In this document: positions 21,690 to 33,744 of the stretch, piece after piece
How the letters are laid out: every line of letters begins with the position of its first letter
How positions within the stretch are numbered: the stretch's first letter is position 1
Assembly: GCF_019649055.1 (NCBI RefSeq)
Contig: NW_026570475.1
Span: forward strand, 1-64,000
Source of the DNA: Paramacrobiotus metropolitanus
Lineage: Eukaryota; Tardigrada; Eutardigrada; Parachela; Macrobiotidae
Length of the DNA stretch: 64,000 nucleotides
Direction of reading: 5' to 3'
Translations under genes and position numbers: made by a program
Notes under the pieces: model-generated
What the model was told of the DNA's origin: nothing
Databases searched by the model: none
Seen by the model: only the letters and a program-made list of their open reading frames with translations

Positions 21690-23300
21690 GAAAGATTTAG
21701 GACTTTCGACAGACGGGTCGACTACCAAGGTTACCGTACCGGACCGCGACCCAATTCCACGGGTAGATGACTGCCTCCAGGTACTCGCCCGCGCAAAATT
21801 CATCTCCACCCTGGACTTACAGTTGAGCTTTTGGCAAATTCCACTCGCAAAGGAAAGTAAACCAGTTACAGTTTTTTATGCGGGAAACGGTCTGTACGAA
21901 TTTTGAAGCCGTTTGTTGCGGTCTACGGAATGGCCCGGCATACCTCCAGCGCGTTATGTGTAAAGTGCTTGCGTAACTCCTCTAGATCTTAGTATTTGTT
22001 TACATAGATGATATCGCAATCGCAAGGGAAACAATTTCTCTACATTGGGAATTCGTCGGAGTCGCCTTTGCACAGCTGGCCTCATCTTTAAGCCACTCGA
22101 TAAAGTCCGAGCTTAAGGTTTCCGGATTCATTGCAATACTGAAGGAATTTAATCTGACCCAGCCACGGTCGACGCAATAACGCACTTTCCGGTTCCATCA
22201 ACACTGAAGGCATGCCGTTCGTTTCTTGGTCTCTTTAGTTACTACAGAAGGTTCATTAAGGAATTTTCTCTATTAGCCAGCCCGTTGTGCCGGCTAACCA
22301 AGAAGAACGAACCGTTCGTCTGGGGCAAAGCACCCAAACAAGCGTTTGAGGTGCTGAAGATTGCAATGGTGTTTTTGCCAATCTTGGTACATTTTCACAT
22401 AACAAAGAATGTCGAGATGCACCCAGACGCATCGAGATACCAGTCAGGACTCCTCTTGGTACAGCGCGACGACAAAAGGCTGACGGCTTTTGCAAATCAA
22501 TTCGCGACCCTTTTGAGTTTAGCAAAAGCATCAAGAAGGTGTACTGTATGGGGGGCAGTATACTGTACGGTCACTAGATCACACAAAGACCCTGCAATGG
22601 CTGCTGGACGTACCCAAGCACCTACTCTTTGAAGTTTTAGCGTACGTGCATCATGATCCGCTCGCCGGCCATCTCGGTTTCAGCCGCACGTATGGGAAGT
22701 TGCGCAATCGCGTCCACTTTCCGAAAATGCTCTCGTTTGTTAAGCGATACGTGGATAGTTGCGGACCATGCCAGCAACGGAACAGACCAACGCGAAAAGT
22801 CCCGGGGTCGCTGCAAAGTTTTTGCCGTGCTGGCCCGTTCGAAATTATAGCCGTCGAGGTACTCGTTCCCCTGCCTCGTTCAAAGCGTGGGAATAAGTAC
22901 ATAGTCGTGTGCACCGATCTGTTTACCAAGTGGGTAACCGCGAAGGCACTTCCGGCGCAAAACGCAAAAACCATCGCTCGGTGCTTGTTCTTTGATGTCT
23001 TTCTTCGTTTTTCCCTGCCTCATAAGGTGCTGTCGGATCAGGGCACGCCTTTCGTCAACCAGTTGGTAAGAGTTGTACGACTTGCTGAACGTACAACGGG
23101 TGACTGCAGGCGGTTACCACCCGCAGTGTAGCGGCACTGTTGAGCGATACAACCAGACCTTGGCTCACATGAATACGTTTAATGATTTAACGTCCGCACA
23201 CAATCAGGGTTTAGACCCAATCCGGGGCAGCAGACACGTCATCAGAAACAAAAGAACAAGCGTAGAACAGCAGAGACTAACAATTTCATAAGTATCTGCA
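21690..23300 (+). pseudogene. Ty3/gypsy pol: RT, RNase H and integrase remnant
   Basis: The order is that of gypsy pol. RT motifs include RDPIPRVDDCL, FISTLDLQLSFWQIPLA, a YIDD box near 22000 in a shifted frame, and FLGLFSYYRRFIKEF. RNase H starts near the PDASRYQSG block around 22420. From 22646 the integrase has an HHCC finger (HDPLAGH, then CGPCQQRN) and a core with VVCTDLFTKW and VLSDQGTPF. The last catalytic Glu is in GGYHPQCSGTVERYNQT in another frame (about 23100). At the usual first Asp of the IDLLGP block the frame reads VEVLVP. At least five frameshifts or stops are present. It is the most complete gypsy pol in the window but inactive. Confidence 0.88.
23165..23290 (+). repeat. Segment shared with 52806-52933
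   Basis: The stretch gtttaatgatttaacgtccg, cacacaatcaggg and ccaatccggggcagcagac matches 52813-52880 with scattered changes over roughly 70 bp. Here it directly follows the integrase Glu motif of the gypsy copy. Confidence 0.6.
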
Positions 23301-23309
23301 AAGTCTGCC

Positions 23310-24840
23310 AAATCTGCCAAATCTGCAAAGTCCGAACTTGAAGGAGTAAAATAAACATCTCCTGCCTGTCAGTTTTGGACTACTGTGTTCGGCCTAAAGG
23401 CGCCAGAGCCCAGGGTGTTGATAGTATTTTTCGCCAGGGCAATTGAAAGTGGACACACTTGATATTTCACTGTGTGAATTCGAGGAAATTTGCCGTTGCT
23501 TTACTGCCCTCCTGTTCTTCAAAATCGCCTACACCAGAGGTGTACTTTTTAAAGAACGAAAAATCAAACAGCCGCGAACGACTATGATACAATGTGCCTG
23601 TGAAGCGTGCCGTTCACAATGTTTACCTTAATCATGTGTGAGCAGGCATTTAAATTTTATGCCTAGCCAGTATCAGTTTTCAAGTAGGTTTTCCGCTTTT
23701 TTTGTATTCATAAAGTTGAAATTCATACCTTGCCACCCTCATATATAAAACCTTCAGAAATTGATCCTGTGTGTGGGCCCAGTTGGGCTTATGGGTCAGA
23801 AGTGTCACATAAACTGTGATACTCCAGGTCTAAGTTAAACCAAACCCACCAATGTGGCAACTCGTTCACATCGTGGTATGTTGGTGCCTGGTCAAACTGA
23901 ATGTATGTTACATATCATTCACAAGGAATCCTGAATGTGATTATGTTTAATCTAAGCAAATAACGGGAATCAAAGCTAATCTATTCAAATACTGGATGAT
24001 ATCCAAAATATGTCAGAAAAAGCGGACTTGCGCGTTTCAAGCAGGATAAAGATCTTGAATACAAATTAATGTGGTTTGGCGCGCTGTTACGTCATGTGGT
24101 CGATGCAGATTTGAACAGTCTATGTCGATGGTTTCCATTGATTGCTGGCTGTCCTTCGTCTTTGCTAATGCGGGGACGGCAAGTTGCAGAAGCAAGATCG
24201 AAACCAAGTTGACAGTGCAGTATGTTCGAACATTCAATCCTATCTTAGCAAAATTTGTTGCCAATTCATAAAACTTTGCCGCTGAAAAAATTACACAAAA
24301 CAGTGTACTTTTAAACGTTGAATGGTCATCGCCGTATACTGAGTAGAAGCGCCTATCACGAGAAGTGTTTCACTGTGACTGACTATTAACTTTTACTAAT
24401 GTACGTCATTTCCTTTATCTGTTTGGCGTTAGTTTTGCGTTGCTGATTGTCTCTCCGCGTTGAAAAAATCTGCCTTCCGGAGTACGTTGATTAGTGCTGG
24501 CGCCACGAATGCGCTTGTGTTGCAGGAAGTCGTCGCGAATTTCTGAAAGAGGGAAAATTAAAATGCAAAAGTGGTTTTTACGCAATTGGCAGTTTTCATA
24601 AGCAAGCCGTTCCTTAAGTTATTAAGGAGCTGATCAAGCTGAGCGTTCACCTATACTGCGCGATGCAAGGCGCAGGGCAGACTATGGTACTGTCTCCGGC
24701 CATGCCGTATATGAGAGGTTAGCTAGGCGCCAATATCTCTTTAACAGTCGATTTTGTTGATTCGGACCTGTTTACAAAAATACTGTTGAACAGGAGAGCT
24801 TTTAAGCAGTGCCGACATGATAAGAATGCCGAAGCGCGTA
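23310..24840. other. No recognisable gene
   Basis: It holds a short 10-bp repeat (caaatctgcc) at 23297-23330, then only short ORFs (23443-23631 plus; 24037-24264 minus; 24071-24271 plus) without motifs. Confidence 0.4.
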
Positions 24841-24847
24841 AATAGAA

Positions 24848-25342
24848 TCAAGGGGTTCGACGTCGTAAATCTCCATCGATATCCATCTCTTCCTGACCAA
24901 CAGCGTGTTTGATTCCGTTGTCGTCCTCGTCGTCGTCGGCGTTCCTGCCGCTAGTGCGTGAGCCGATGGTGGGAGAGTGCGGTATAGTTTGGATTTGGCT
25001 TACGTTGCGGTCATAATCAGCAGCATCTTCAACCGTGACCTCATTCTCCACATCAAGACCATGGCACGACTGATCACCGCCGTTATTGCTAGACGCCGCA
25101 GGTATCGGTACAGGTACATCGGCGACGCAGGCCCGACCGGAGGGGAGTCTGCGATCGGCTCCGGTGACACTGGAGCTTCGTCCGGGGACTGGTTGTCGGC
25201 AGCTTCGGTGGCAACAGCGCAACGTCAAATACAGCGCAACGGTATAATGAATTCTACGCATCGGTAAGCAAAATTGCTTACCGGCGCACTGGGAACCTGC
25301 GTAACGCAACAATTTCAATCCATACCGATAACACAATGCCAT
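24848..25342 (-). CDS. Unrecognised 164-residue ORF with acidic C-terminus
   Basis: The frame encodes a Cys/Arg-rich N-terminal third, a Ser/Pro/Gly-rich middle and an acidic C-terminus with DDDEDDNG and EEMDIDGD. The acidic end is unlike a random shadow, but no domain is recognisable. The plus-strand ORF at 24977-25267 overlaps it. No neighbouring gene supports a function. It may be an exon of a lost gene or a viral or gag-type N-terminus. Confidence 0.25.
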   Translation of the reverse strand: MALCYRYGLKLLRYAGSQCAGKQFCLPMRRIHYTVALYLTLRCCHRSCRQPVPGRSSSVTGADRRLPSGRACVADVPVPIPAASSNNGGDQSCHGLDVENEVTVEDAADYDRNVSQIQTIPHSPTIGSRTSGRNADDDEDDNGIKHAVGQEEMDIDGDLRRRTP

Positions 25343-25349
25343 GGGAATG

Positions 25350-27640
25350 CCGAATACGAGAGGCTTTTGTTGATATTGCCAGCTTGGTAGAGCCTGGTTA
25401 AATACTCAGTTCAAGACCTGAATTTCTTGAACTGCGTTTTTACATCGAAACGCTCAAGTCGTACTCTCTGCGCTAAGACCGACCAGACCGGTAACCCGGG
25501 ATATTCCGAAACAATCACCGACGAGAACGTAAATAGTAATACTGCATCATAGCGTTGCTCAAAGCGCAAACGTGTAAAGATGGAGCGCATCTAGGGTGCA
25601 GTATTTTAAGTGTTTCATGTCACCATCACTCAACAACTACCGCAATTATCAATGGAGGCCTCATTTCAGACGTGGCAAGCATTTCTAGTGACGCGGATGA
25701 ACGTGATTAATATGATCGTTTGTTCTACGAAAAGGACTGCCATTTCCCTGTTGGTGAGGTTAAGACAGTGGCAGTCGCAGACGGTGGTGGTGAACTAAAT
25801 GCCAGGTGCCGGTGGACAGAGTGAAGCTTTTCATCACCCAGTATGTCAGAGCCAAAAAATCATTGCTCTGTCCTTGAACCCTACCCTTCGGTATGTGCGA
25901 TAAAAGCACGTATTGTCTAAACAGAGTCTTTGTATACCGAGGATCCGTAGAGTCGCTAACGGGAAGAAGAGAACCTGCGTCGTATATCTGTTCACTGGTC
26001 TGATGCTTCTTGAGAATGATTCGTCAGTTCTAAATAGGAGGGGTTCTACTAGGGCTCCGAATGGAAGACGTCGCGGTCAGTCCTAGTAGAATTTAAAGCC
26101 GGTAGGTACCCTCCAGATTTCAATGACTGACTACATCCAACGCTTTGCTGCTACCAGACGACCGCCGCCTAATTTTCAACAGCCCATTGTAGCGTTTTTC
26201 GTGGACCCAAACACTACGATGTGGAATATATGCAGGCTAAAAAGCAATTACATGCTAGCCTTAGTGCTAAAGACAGCTTGACCGAAAAGAGATGCTTCCT
26301 AATGCTTAGTATATGTAAGCGGAATAATTAACTCTTGTTTCTGCTTTATTGTTAGTAGTATAAACATCTGTTATTATCGATGTATGGTCTGCAGAATACC
26401 AGTATTCGTTGTTGCAAAATGTTTAAAGTTCTTCTTGAACAAAGCGTTAAACGAAAGAAGGGTTGGAGGAAGTTTTCACGTTTATTTTGACGTTCTCCTA
26501 CCAGTAAGACACAATCATTTGGATCTAACATTTTTTAGATTATAAAAGCAGCACACGTTATTCGCTGACCTTTCGGTCACATATTGAAAGTTTGTATTTG
26601 ACGGTTCAGTGGCTGACTGAATGTGTCTGCGATGCAAATTATCGCAACCATTTGGTTTCTACTGACCCTCTTGAAACCGCGCATTCTTACATTTAGCTGA
26701 TTTTGTTTGAGAACACAAATCGACAGTTTCCGCTACCACAATAAACCCGAAACTCCCACAAAAGCGCACTCCAGATTCCTTGTATGGTATTCTGCTGCTC
26801 AGGAAACCCACGAATGTGATGTAAATACGAACTACCCACCCACCCGTGCGTCCTAGTAGACCAATCGCGGAAAGACGGTTTTCAGACCGGCATGAGCACA
26901 GCATACCACCAGTTCCTTCTAAGCCGTACCTGTTAGACCCACACCTTCAGTTCGCGTAATAGGAGTATGGCGCTCATGATTCTCTTCCTATAGAAGTCGC
27001 GGCCGAAATTTTCATCGTTCCTTTGCAGTTTACATGTGCTTGCTTACACAAGGCGCGCATTCTTGGTTCACTAAACTATACAGTTCATCAAAGAAATAAT
27101 AAATTTCATCCGTGGTTATAACAACTGAATCTAAATACAGCCTATCGCAAAAAAACAAGGATTTGCTTGAACTGCGCATACGTTTGTTTGACAAACTGCC
27201 GCAGTTGTTTCCTTCTTTTGTATACGTATATGCTGCACTGAGCTATTAACATCGACCTGTGGACTGATGGGAATGAAGCTGTCAAGGTGATCTACGCTAC
27301 ACGGCCAGAGCAAGGTCCTAAAGTTCAGAAACATTGGAAGGATGACATTTAATAATACATTGGTTGGAAATATGTATATATATGCGCACAGTATGCTACC
27401 GGTCACCACCACAAGCGTGCCTTTGTACCGATCGCTCAACGGCTGATTGATCTCGACATGCCAGTTTACTACGCAGCTCTCCGCGCTCGCAAGACAATCA
27501 TTCTCTCGCCAGATGCCTATGTCCGGTGTCCACATCACGATACTCCACATCATGGTATCATTCAGAATATCAGAACATAGACTATCCCCCCGTAGAAACC
27601 TGTGAAAGCATGGAACTCTAAGGCGTAGAGCAAGCCTCAA
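25350..27640. other. No recognisable gene
   Basis: Short overlapping ORFs only, the largest a 169-codon minus-strand frame at 27131-27640 with no domain signature. At 25381-25435 the DNA has ggtagagcctgg and tcaagacctgaatttcttga, which resembles neither a full tRNA nor a known element. Confidence 0.35.
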
Positions 27641-27699
27641 TTAACAGTTGTACCTGAAGCCGAAGAATGTACTGCACTCTAAGCTATGGTGCCGTCGCC

Positions 27700-27900
27700 C
27701 ATCAAGCCCATTTACTTACCCTTCGTCTCACGATGGAGGCCACATTCAAGCAGATTTTAAAGAGCTCTTTTTTCGGAATGATTTTCGAAAAGGTGAAAAC
27801 TGCAGTGGCCACAACAAGCAAATCAATGAAATTATGCTGCCATCGCCCATCGGTACCGTATTTCGGGTTGCGGACTGGAGTTGAAAACATACCCACACAC
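27700..27900 (+). pseudogene. Possible Polinton PolB palm-region scrap
   Basis: The forward frame starting near 27667 contains FKQILKSSFFGMIFEKVKT followed by a Lys-rich segment and a CHRPSVPYF stretch. This resembles the conserved block of protein-primed polymerases in which a short N/K-S-x-F-G-K-x-x-E-N-V-R motif is followed by a K-x-x-x-L-x-x-x-P pattern. The match is partial and no catalytic motif is present. It is too far from 3489-5345 to assume one gene. Confidence 0.3.
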
Positions 27901-27909
27901 TAAGACAGA

Positions 27910-29280
27910 AACGGCAACAGGGCAAGGCAGCATAGTGCTACATAAGATGTTTGTGTTATGTAAGAGGACCTGTTTATTGATGGATGACCATCACCTCACC
28001 CAGCATATCGGAGTGCAGTCCGGAAACGCTTCCCGGAATGGCAAGAGGCCCCGCGATTCTCTGACGGGCGTCTCATACCCGTAACAGAACAAAGGTTCGT
28101 CGGTCGGAGAAATAACGTCCAGGTTTCCCACGAACGATTGAGACGTCATCCGTTGAAGCTACCGTCCCTGGGGCACAAGACAGGACTGCGGGCACGTCAT
28201 CGTCAGCCGGTGGCGGATCTGTGGGCGCGGAAATACGTTTCGAGAGGGAAGTAGCAGTCCGCGGCCGATGGTGGGGCGTGCGAGAACAAGCCGCCGGATC
28301 CGCTGTGGATGGCGGCCTTCTTCGTCTCTTTTCCCGCTCCAGGGGTAAAATCCAGGGAAGGCCCGCGGCAGGCTCGGCAGAACGTGTGCGTTGACTTCAT
28401 CCATGATGACCACTATCTAGATTTATTGAGATGGAAATGATAAGACCGTCCCATTTGCGATGTTTCAGAAACTTGTAATGAGCAATGGCTCTAACAAGAT
28501 CGCATATACAGCAGATGTAAGACAACTGAGCAGCGACCATATTTCCTAGAGGCCTCTTTGCCGAATACACTCAACATTTTTTGAAGCTTACAGCGGAGGC
28601 CAGGGAGATCCTTTTCCAATTTATTTTGATACATAGATGCAAGAATGGTTATGCCGATGGTTCAAGTCAAACAGGTAATGGAAACAGCCATCTGCAATGC
28701 AAGGGGACCGCTTATTTTGATATCAAAAAATAAACTGAAGTTGTTGCGATTATCATCAACTTTGAGTAATTAAACAGCACTTCTGCTGCCCGAATACCTA
28801 GCCCCTCGTCCGTAGGTCTGGATATCATTGTCAAGCGTCTGCTCATGGCTGGTGTAGCTATGCTACTCCAGCAAAAATTCTTTTCGAAGATCGGTTGAAT
28901 TTTAAAGATCTATGGACACCACGCTCATCTAGTCAGCCTTCACGAGGCATTAGTCGCTTGTACACATGGGAGCTTTGGCCGTCCATGCTCAATCTACTGC
29001 CTTGGATGGCCGTATTTACTATGCCCTACATGTTAGTGGTTGAAAGTAATAGCTGATCATATAATTGTTGTAAGCAGAGGTCAAGTAGAAAATTATTGTA
29101 TTGCCATGCAATAGTGTAGGTACCTCATTGCGAAGAAAAGAATGCCGACGGGGTATAAGGATTTCAACTGGAATTGTTTTCCAAGAGTTGTGGAAAGCCG
29201 GAAGATTCCGCAAAAAGAAGAGAATATGGCTAAATATATAGTAGCTTCCGTTGGGAACGCAGCCAGGGCAGGAGATCTGC
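27910..29280. other. No recognisable gene
   Basis: A GC-richer patch at 28000-28410 carries overlapping minus-strand frames (28159-28413 and 28203-28400), Arg/Pro-rich and without motifs. The remainder is AT-rich and featureless. Confidence 0.35.
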
Positions 29281-29289
29281 CACCAATTA

Positions 29290-29452
29290 GCCAGATTAAG
29301 GCGATCTGTATTACGGGCTTAAGGTGCAATGGCAGCCCGTCAAAAAGTTTACTAACTGTCTCATTTTCCGTCGCAGACGGGTTGATCGTACTGACATAGT
29401 TTAATACGTGAATAACGTATGACAATGGGTCCTTAGTACTCCTTACTAGCAA
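29290..29452 (-). pseudogene. Ty3/gypsy gag capsid C-terminal scrap
   Basis: The minus-strand frame has DPLSYVIHVLNYV and TVSKLFDGLPLHLKPVI. It aligns in pattern with the capsid C-terminal domains at 16321-16542 (HLFQGLPGDLK) and 48977-49330 (SKLFDGLPDNIS). The rest of the frame is not gag-like, so only this block survives. Confidence 0.6.
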
Positions 29453-29459
29453 ACATTTT

Positions 29460-32420
29460 AGCGGACGTTGGTTATGTTTTCCTTTACTGTTTCTAGCAGT
29501 GGTGTACGACCTTTAATAAGTATCGTTGTACAAGTAGTACCCAAACTTACTACCAAAACAGAACGTCATTATAACAGAAAAACTTCCTCTATGCTATCCT
29601 GATAGGGGAGCGTACCCATTACACAAATCGCGTTTCCCCGTTGTATTTGCATAGATATTCGCTGCTTAAAAAACTCTTTCGCTCTCTTCTGGCCAGTGGA
29701 AGTCACCATACATTTCTAGCAGTAGCTTCGCTTCGGTCTTATAGTGCTAGCCTAAAGCGGTGCACTTTCCTAGTATTTGGGAGCTACGATCGGAACTACT
29801 GCTAGCGTGATTATCTCCCTAAAATCTCATTATCGTAACACTTTCCACCTGCACGGAGACTGTGCTCTGTCTGTTGCCACGAATGCAGCGAAGTTTCTAA
29901 TGCAACGAAAGCAGAAACTGCAAGCAGAACTCGGACTTTCAGTAAGAAGCACTTACACAGGAAATTAGCCAACGATAATGTATCATATGATTGCTGAACA
30001 CCACACAACACATAGTACGTGAATTGACACCATATGGAAAAATGCTTGTAACGGTGATGAGAAAAGTCCCTATTCGCATCAAAAACACAGGAAATGAAGA
30101 GAAATTCCAGAAAGTCTCTCGTGGCTGGCCCTACCGGGAACATCACCCTGTGGACCAATGAAACATTTATCCACAGTTTTGGAGAACAGATGACAACCGG
30201 GAAAAATTTCAAGATCTTTATTGTGGATGCAATGGTTACACTCGAAAGATTGAACTGAGCTCGGGGGATTTTTTTGTCCTCTTTCCGTAACACCGGGAAC
30301 AGAAACGACTTGAGAAGAAATTAAGATGAAGGTAATTTAAAATAGAAGTACATTTAAAATCGCACCGTGGAATGGGAATTTTTTGAAAACTAAACAGATT
30401 TTGGATAAGTAATGAAACACTGGAACGTACGCAAAGAAGGGCAATAAGGAATGAAGAATTTGAAGACTTCTTACTGCGCCTAGAAAAAAAAGAAGGAAAT
30501 CGGCAGGATACAAATCAGATGATTCAAATACACGCATATTCTTGGAGCTTGTTTATAATAAGACGGATAATTCTAAGATCAGATGGGCAAATATTTTCCA
30601 GTTCTTTTCCATCACGACGGTTAGACAAATAATTAGGAATTATATGCAAGATGGCTTTTTCTAATGTGCATAGAACGTATCGGGTTGCCACTAATAAATG
30701 TGCCAATGCTTTTTCCGGTGATACATTTTGAGAAAGAATAAAGTCACAGGAGCTCAGAAGATTATAAATCTCTAACCTAAAGAACGAATTTAACCTAAAG
30801 AATTTAACCTAAAGAACGACTTGACCGAAAATGAAGGAATGCAAGTCTGACAACCACAGTATCCGATACACTAGGATTACTCCTTTTTATCTCTAGCTGT
30901 CGCTGCACTGAAGGCGGGACCATAATCGACGGGAAAATCAGATGACTTCTGTCAATGCACCGCAACCACTTCTGCCTTTGGCTGTTTAACCTTTGTGATC
31001 TCGCACTATATGGCACCAATCAGATAATAACAGCATGACCACATGCATCCGCTGAAACAAATCAAATATCTCGATTCCACGATCGATACGTACGTGCGTG
31101 CTGGAATATTTATGTGCAACAGGATTATTAGAATATTAAATTTAAGTTTGCAGCAAGGGATCGAGCATTATCCGCGTGATGTGATCGAATAACAAAAGCC
31201 ACTACATGAAACATGAAATTAATGTACTTAATTAAATACAGTTCCAATTTTCTGTGTGTCACAGTGAAAGTGCATGTGGGGAAAGGTCATATAAAAGAGT
31301 ACGCGCTTGAATCCAAAAAAAATTATGGTATACACGTGCAACAATTGGAACAATTAACTGAGATTTAAACAACGACCTAATAAAAAGACGCTGCCTTTTT
31401 GTTGCGTCCTGGAGTTTCTGTTACGCTTGTAGAATGAAATTGCTGCAGCGAGGGACCTGCGGTTTGAATTAATTTAGATTCACAATTTATGTACGGTTGC
31501 CAAAAGCAATATTATATGATCAAATAAGAACTGAGCGCTCGATCACGCAACGGGCCGGACGTTTCATATTGGGCTCAGATTATTAAAATATTGGGCTCAG
31601 ATGTATTGGCAGCTTTTGGCTTCCTAAAGCTTTTCTAAGTTGTCTACGAATTCGGAACTCATTCAGAATAACGAAGCGAAGAACAGTAAGTACTGTACTG
31701 ATCGTCTAAAAGAAAAGCCCCATAGCGCACAACAACGTGTTTGGCGTAAAATATATCGACGACGACGATAGCTTTCACTCAACAAGTTGTTGATCCATAA
31801 ATCCGCCATTTCACTATAGCTTTTGGTTTTCGTCCGTCGAAAGATAGATAAGCTTTCGGTTTTAAGGGCCCAGTTCTTAGGTCTACAGGTTCGCACTGCT
31901 ATTTTCCGGCGGCAATGCTGCATCACATATCCGCATCGAGCGGGCAATTTTGGGATCGCAAAACCGTGCGACATTTTGCTTTATGGTGTGCTTTCATTCC
32001 AGTCTGTAACTTTACTTTGCAGTTTGCACTTTACCTATAAATGTATTGCCTACCGAATTCAGTGCTTCAAATTAATAAAAAAATTAAAAAAGTTCATGTA
32101 ATTAACGATTAATTTGAAACAGTTAATTAACGCTACAGTTGCAAGTTAATTAACGTCAGCCGGTCAGCGAATTAATCAATACTCTATACAGTGTACACCA
32201 TTTATCCGCAAAATTTTGAATTCTAATGAACATGTTAATAATTAATTAATTTTAATTAGACATTTTAACACGTCGTGGTAACTTATAAGTTATGTTAGAG
32301 ACTTCTGCGCCCTACGCGCACTTTCTGGTTTACGCTACCACTAATTACAATGTTATTAACCAGTTATTACGATTGTGCACGTAGCAATGTCGACGATACC
32401 CGATAGGCGTTAGAGTACTT
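29460..32420. other. Long AT-rich stretch without recognisable gene
   Basis: ORFs such as 29811-30293 (minus), 31663-31974 (minus) and 31823-32101 (plus) have no motifs. Small local repeats occur: tattgggctcagat twice at 31569-31600 and aacctaaagaa three times at 30774-30820. A diverged dispersed repeat lies at 29725-29773, listed separately. Confidence 0.4.
29725..29773 (-). repeat. Dispersed repeat, diverged reverse-strand copy 3
   Basis: On the minus strand this segment begins actaggaaagtgcacc and ends gaccgaagcgaagc, matching both ends of the repeats at 17.2 and 18.0 kb with a diverged middle. It lies in otherwise featureless sequence. Confidence 0.5.
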
Positions 32421-32448
32421 TATTAAGTTACAATTAACAAGTTAATTG

Positions 32449-32780
32449 TTGTTAATTGTTGGGCGGCCAACAATTGTTAATTGTTGGCCGAAGACTGCAA
32501 ACGCCGTAAATACGCCTACGTGGAAAGGATGGGTTACCTGTTTTTCGCCTTGGCAGTCAAAACTTTTGGCACATTCGGTTCGGATTTTATGGAGCTTATT
32601 CGTTTCGCTGGCAGAAAGATTCGCGACGTGACAGGGGAACCTCATTCTACCGCATTTCTGAAGCAGAGATTAAGTCTAGCAGTAGTGAAAGGAAATGCTG
32701 CTGCTGTTTTGGGCACGTTGAATATTCGCCTTAGGATTTTCGACGGCGATAACGATTTTGGCTGTTTTTTTAACGTTTGA
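32449..32780 (+). pseudogene. 5'-truncated non-LTR retrotransposon tail
   Basis: The forward frame corresponds to the last ~95 residues of the non-LTR protein at 39185-41848, sharing the LAE-x-x-KRR block, GRKIRDVTGEPHSTAFLKQR, LAVVKGNAAAVLGTL and an identical C-terminal FGCFFNV. It starts abruptly next to a tattgtt/aacaatt-rich inverted repeat (32428-32490), as expected for 5' truncation during target-primed reverse transcription. The stop is at 32780. The untranslated tail is not obviously the same as in the longer copy, so the two are different subfamilies or old. Confidence 0.8.
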
Positions 32781-33156
32781 ATTTGTATCATTTTGAGTAG
32801 TGTTACGCGAATGCACTTTTTGTTATATTGATGGCCTTTGCCCAATAAAACCATTGTTGTTAATGTTAGCTGGAGGGTATGCCTCCCGCTCTTTTCTTTT
32901 CTCCCGCCGTAGCGCGTTACGTGAGCCACGAGAGATGCCGCTGCGCGCTGTCGTGGCCCTTAGATCAAAGCGGCCGCCGGTGCGCTTGCGTGTGCTGTTT
33001 GCGCCCGGCACTGTTCCTGTGCCCGCATTTGGTTTTGCGTTTCTGTTTCGACATCCAGTTGTCCTTGCATTTCTGTATCGTGTGCGCGCGAGTGATCTGT
33101 TCTTTTAAAGAAAACTTTACCCAGTTCTTTCGATAACTGAATACAACAGCTGGAAG

Positions 33157-33737
33157 ATGCCACCCAAACGTTCAGGACGCGGCAGACCGTTGGGACGCGG
33201 GAGACCGACACAGGTTTCTGCGAGTCGCGGCCGTAAACGAATAGCCAGCGCACCTCCTCCCGCACAAAACCGTCTCCGCTCACAGGTGACAATACCGCCG
33301 TCAACGACATTTCCACCTAGCACGAACGACCTTCTGAAGAACATCAGTGATCAAGTCCAGGCGCTTAATGAAAGAATTACATCCGTGGAAAGAGTGCAGC
33401 GCATGGACCTCTTACCGTGAACGCTGGTCCCAGCCGAACACTGTCTCCCTCATCGAATCGTGTTTTTGCAGGTAACAGTAAGCAACCAATTGCTGAAATC
33501 ACTATTGAACAGACACCTGAACCCAAAAACATCTACGAACGACTTGGCCCGTCTGTGTATCGAGACCTGCGAGCGGTGAACCCCAAGCTGCGCGACGCCT
33601 TGCTTGATCACTCGCAGTTTGTGGACTTTGCGGATTTGCTGCCACGAAATAGAGTGCCTTCCAAGCGGCAGCAGACGGGTACTAAGATGACACACGACCC
33701 TACCACCAGACGGGTGCTAAGATGACACACGACCCTA
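33157..33737 (+). pseudogene. Gag-like ORF, possibly tyrosine-recombinase retroelement ORF1
   Basis: Two forward frames overlap by 4 bases at 33417-33420. The first starts MPPKRSGRGRPLGRGR, a strongly basic RG-rich N-terminus, then a Pro/Ser region and a coiled-coil-like segment (LLKNISDQVQALNERI). The second continues with ERLGPSVYRDLRAVNPKLRD and HSQFVDFADLLPRN. The last motif, a short charged segment then (Y/F)-V-D-x-x-x-L-L-P, resembles the ORF1 (Gag) of DIRS/Ngaro elements. That is from family memory and is tentative. No RT or recombinase follows. Confidence 0.35.
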
Positions 33738-33742
33738 CCTGC
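33673..33742. repeat. 35-bp tandem duplication
   Basis: agacggg-tactaagatgacacacgacc at 33673 is repeated at 33708 with one change (gggtgctaag). It lies at the 3' end of the gag-like ORF and alters its C-terminus. Confidence 0.9.
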
Positions 33743-33744
33743 AA

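Noticed and set aside
25381-25440. tRNA-like string ggtagagcctgg ... tcaagacctgaa
   Set aside because: No acceptor stem or complete cloverleaf could be formed by eye.
27131-27640. 169-codon minus-strand ORF
   Set aside because: No domain, no neighbours of related function, and composition like random sequence.
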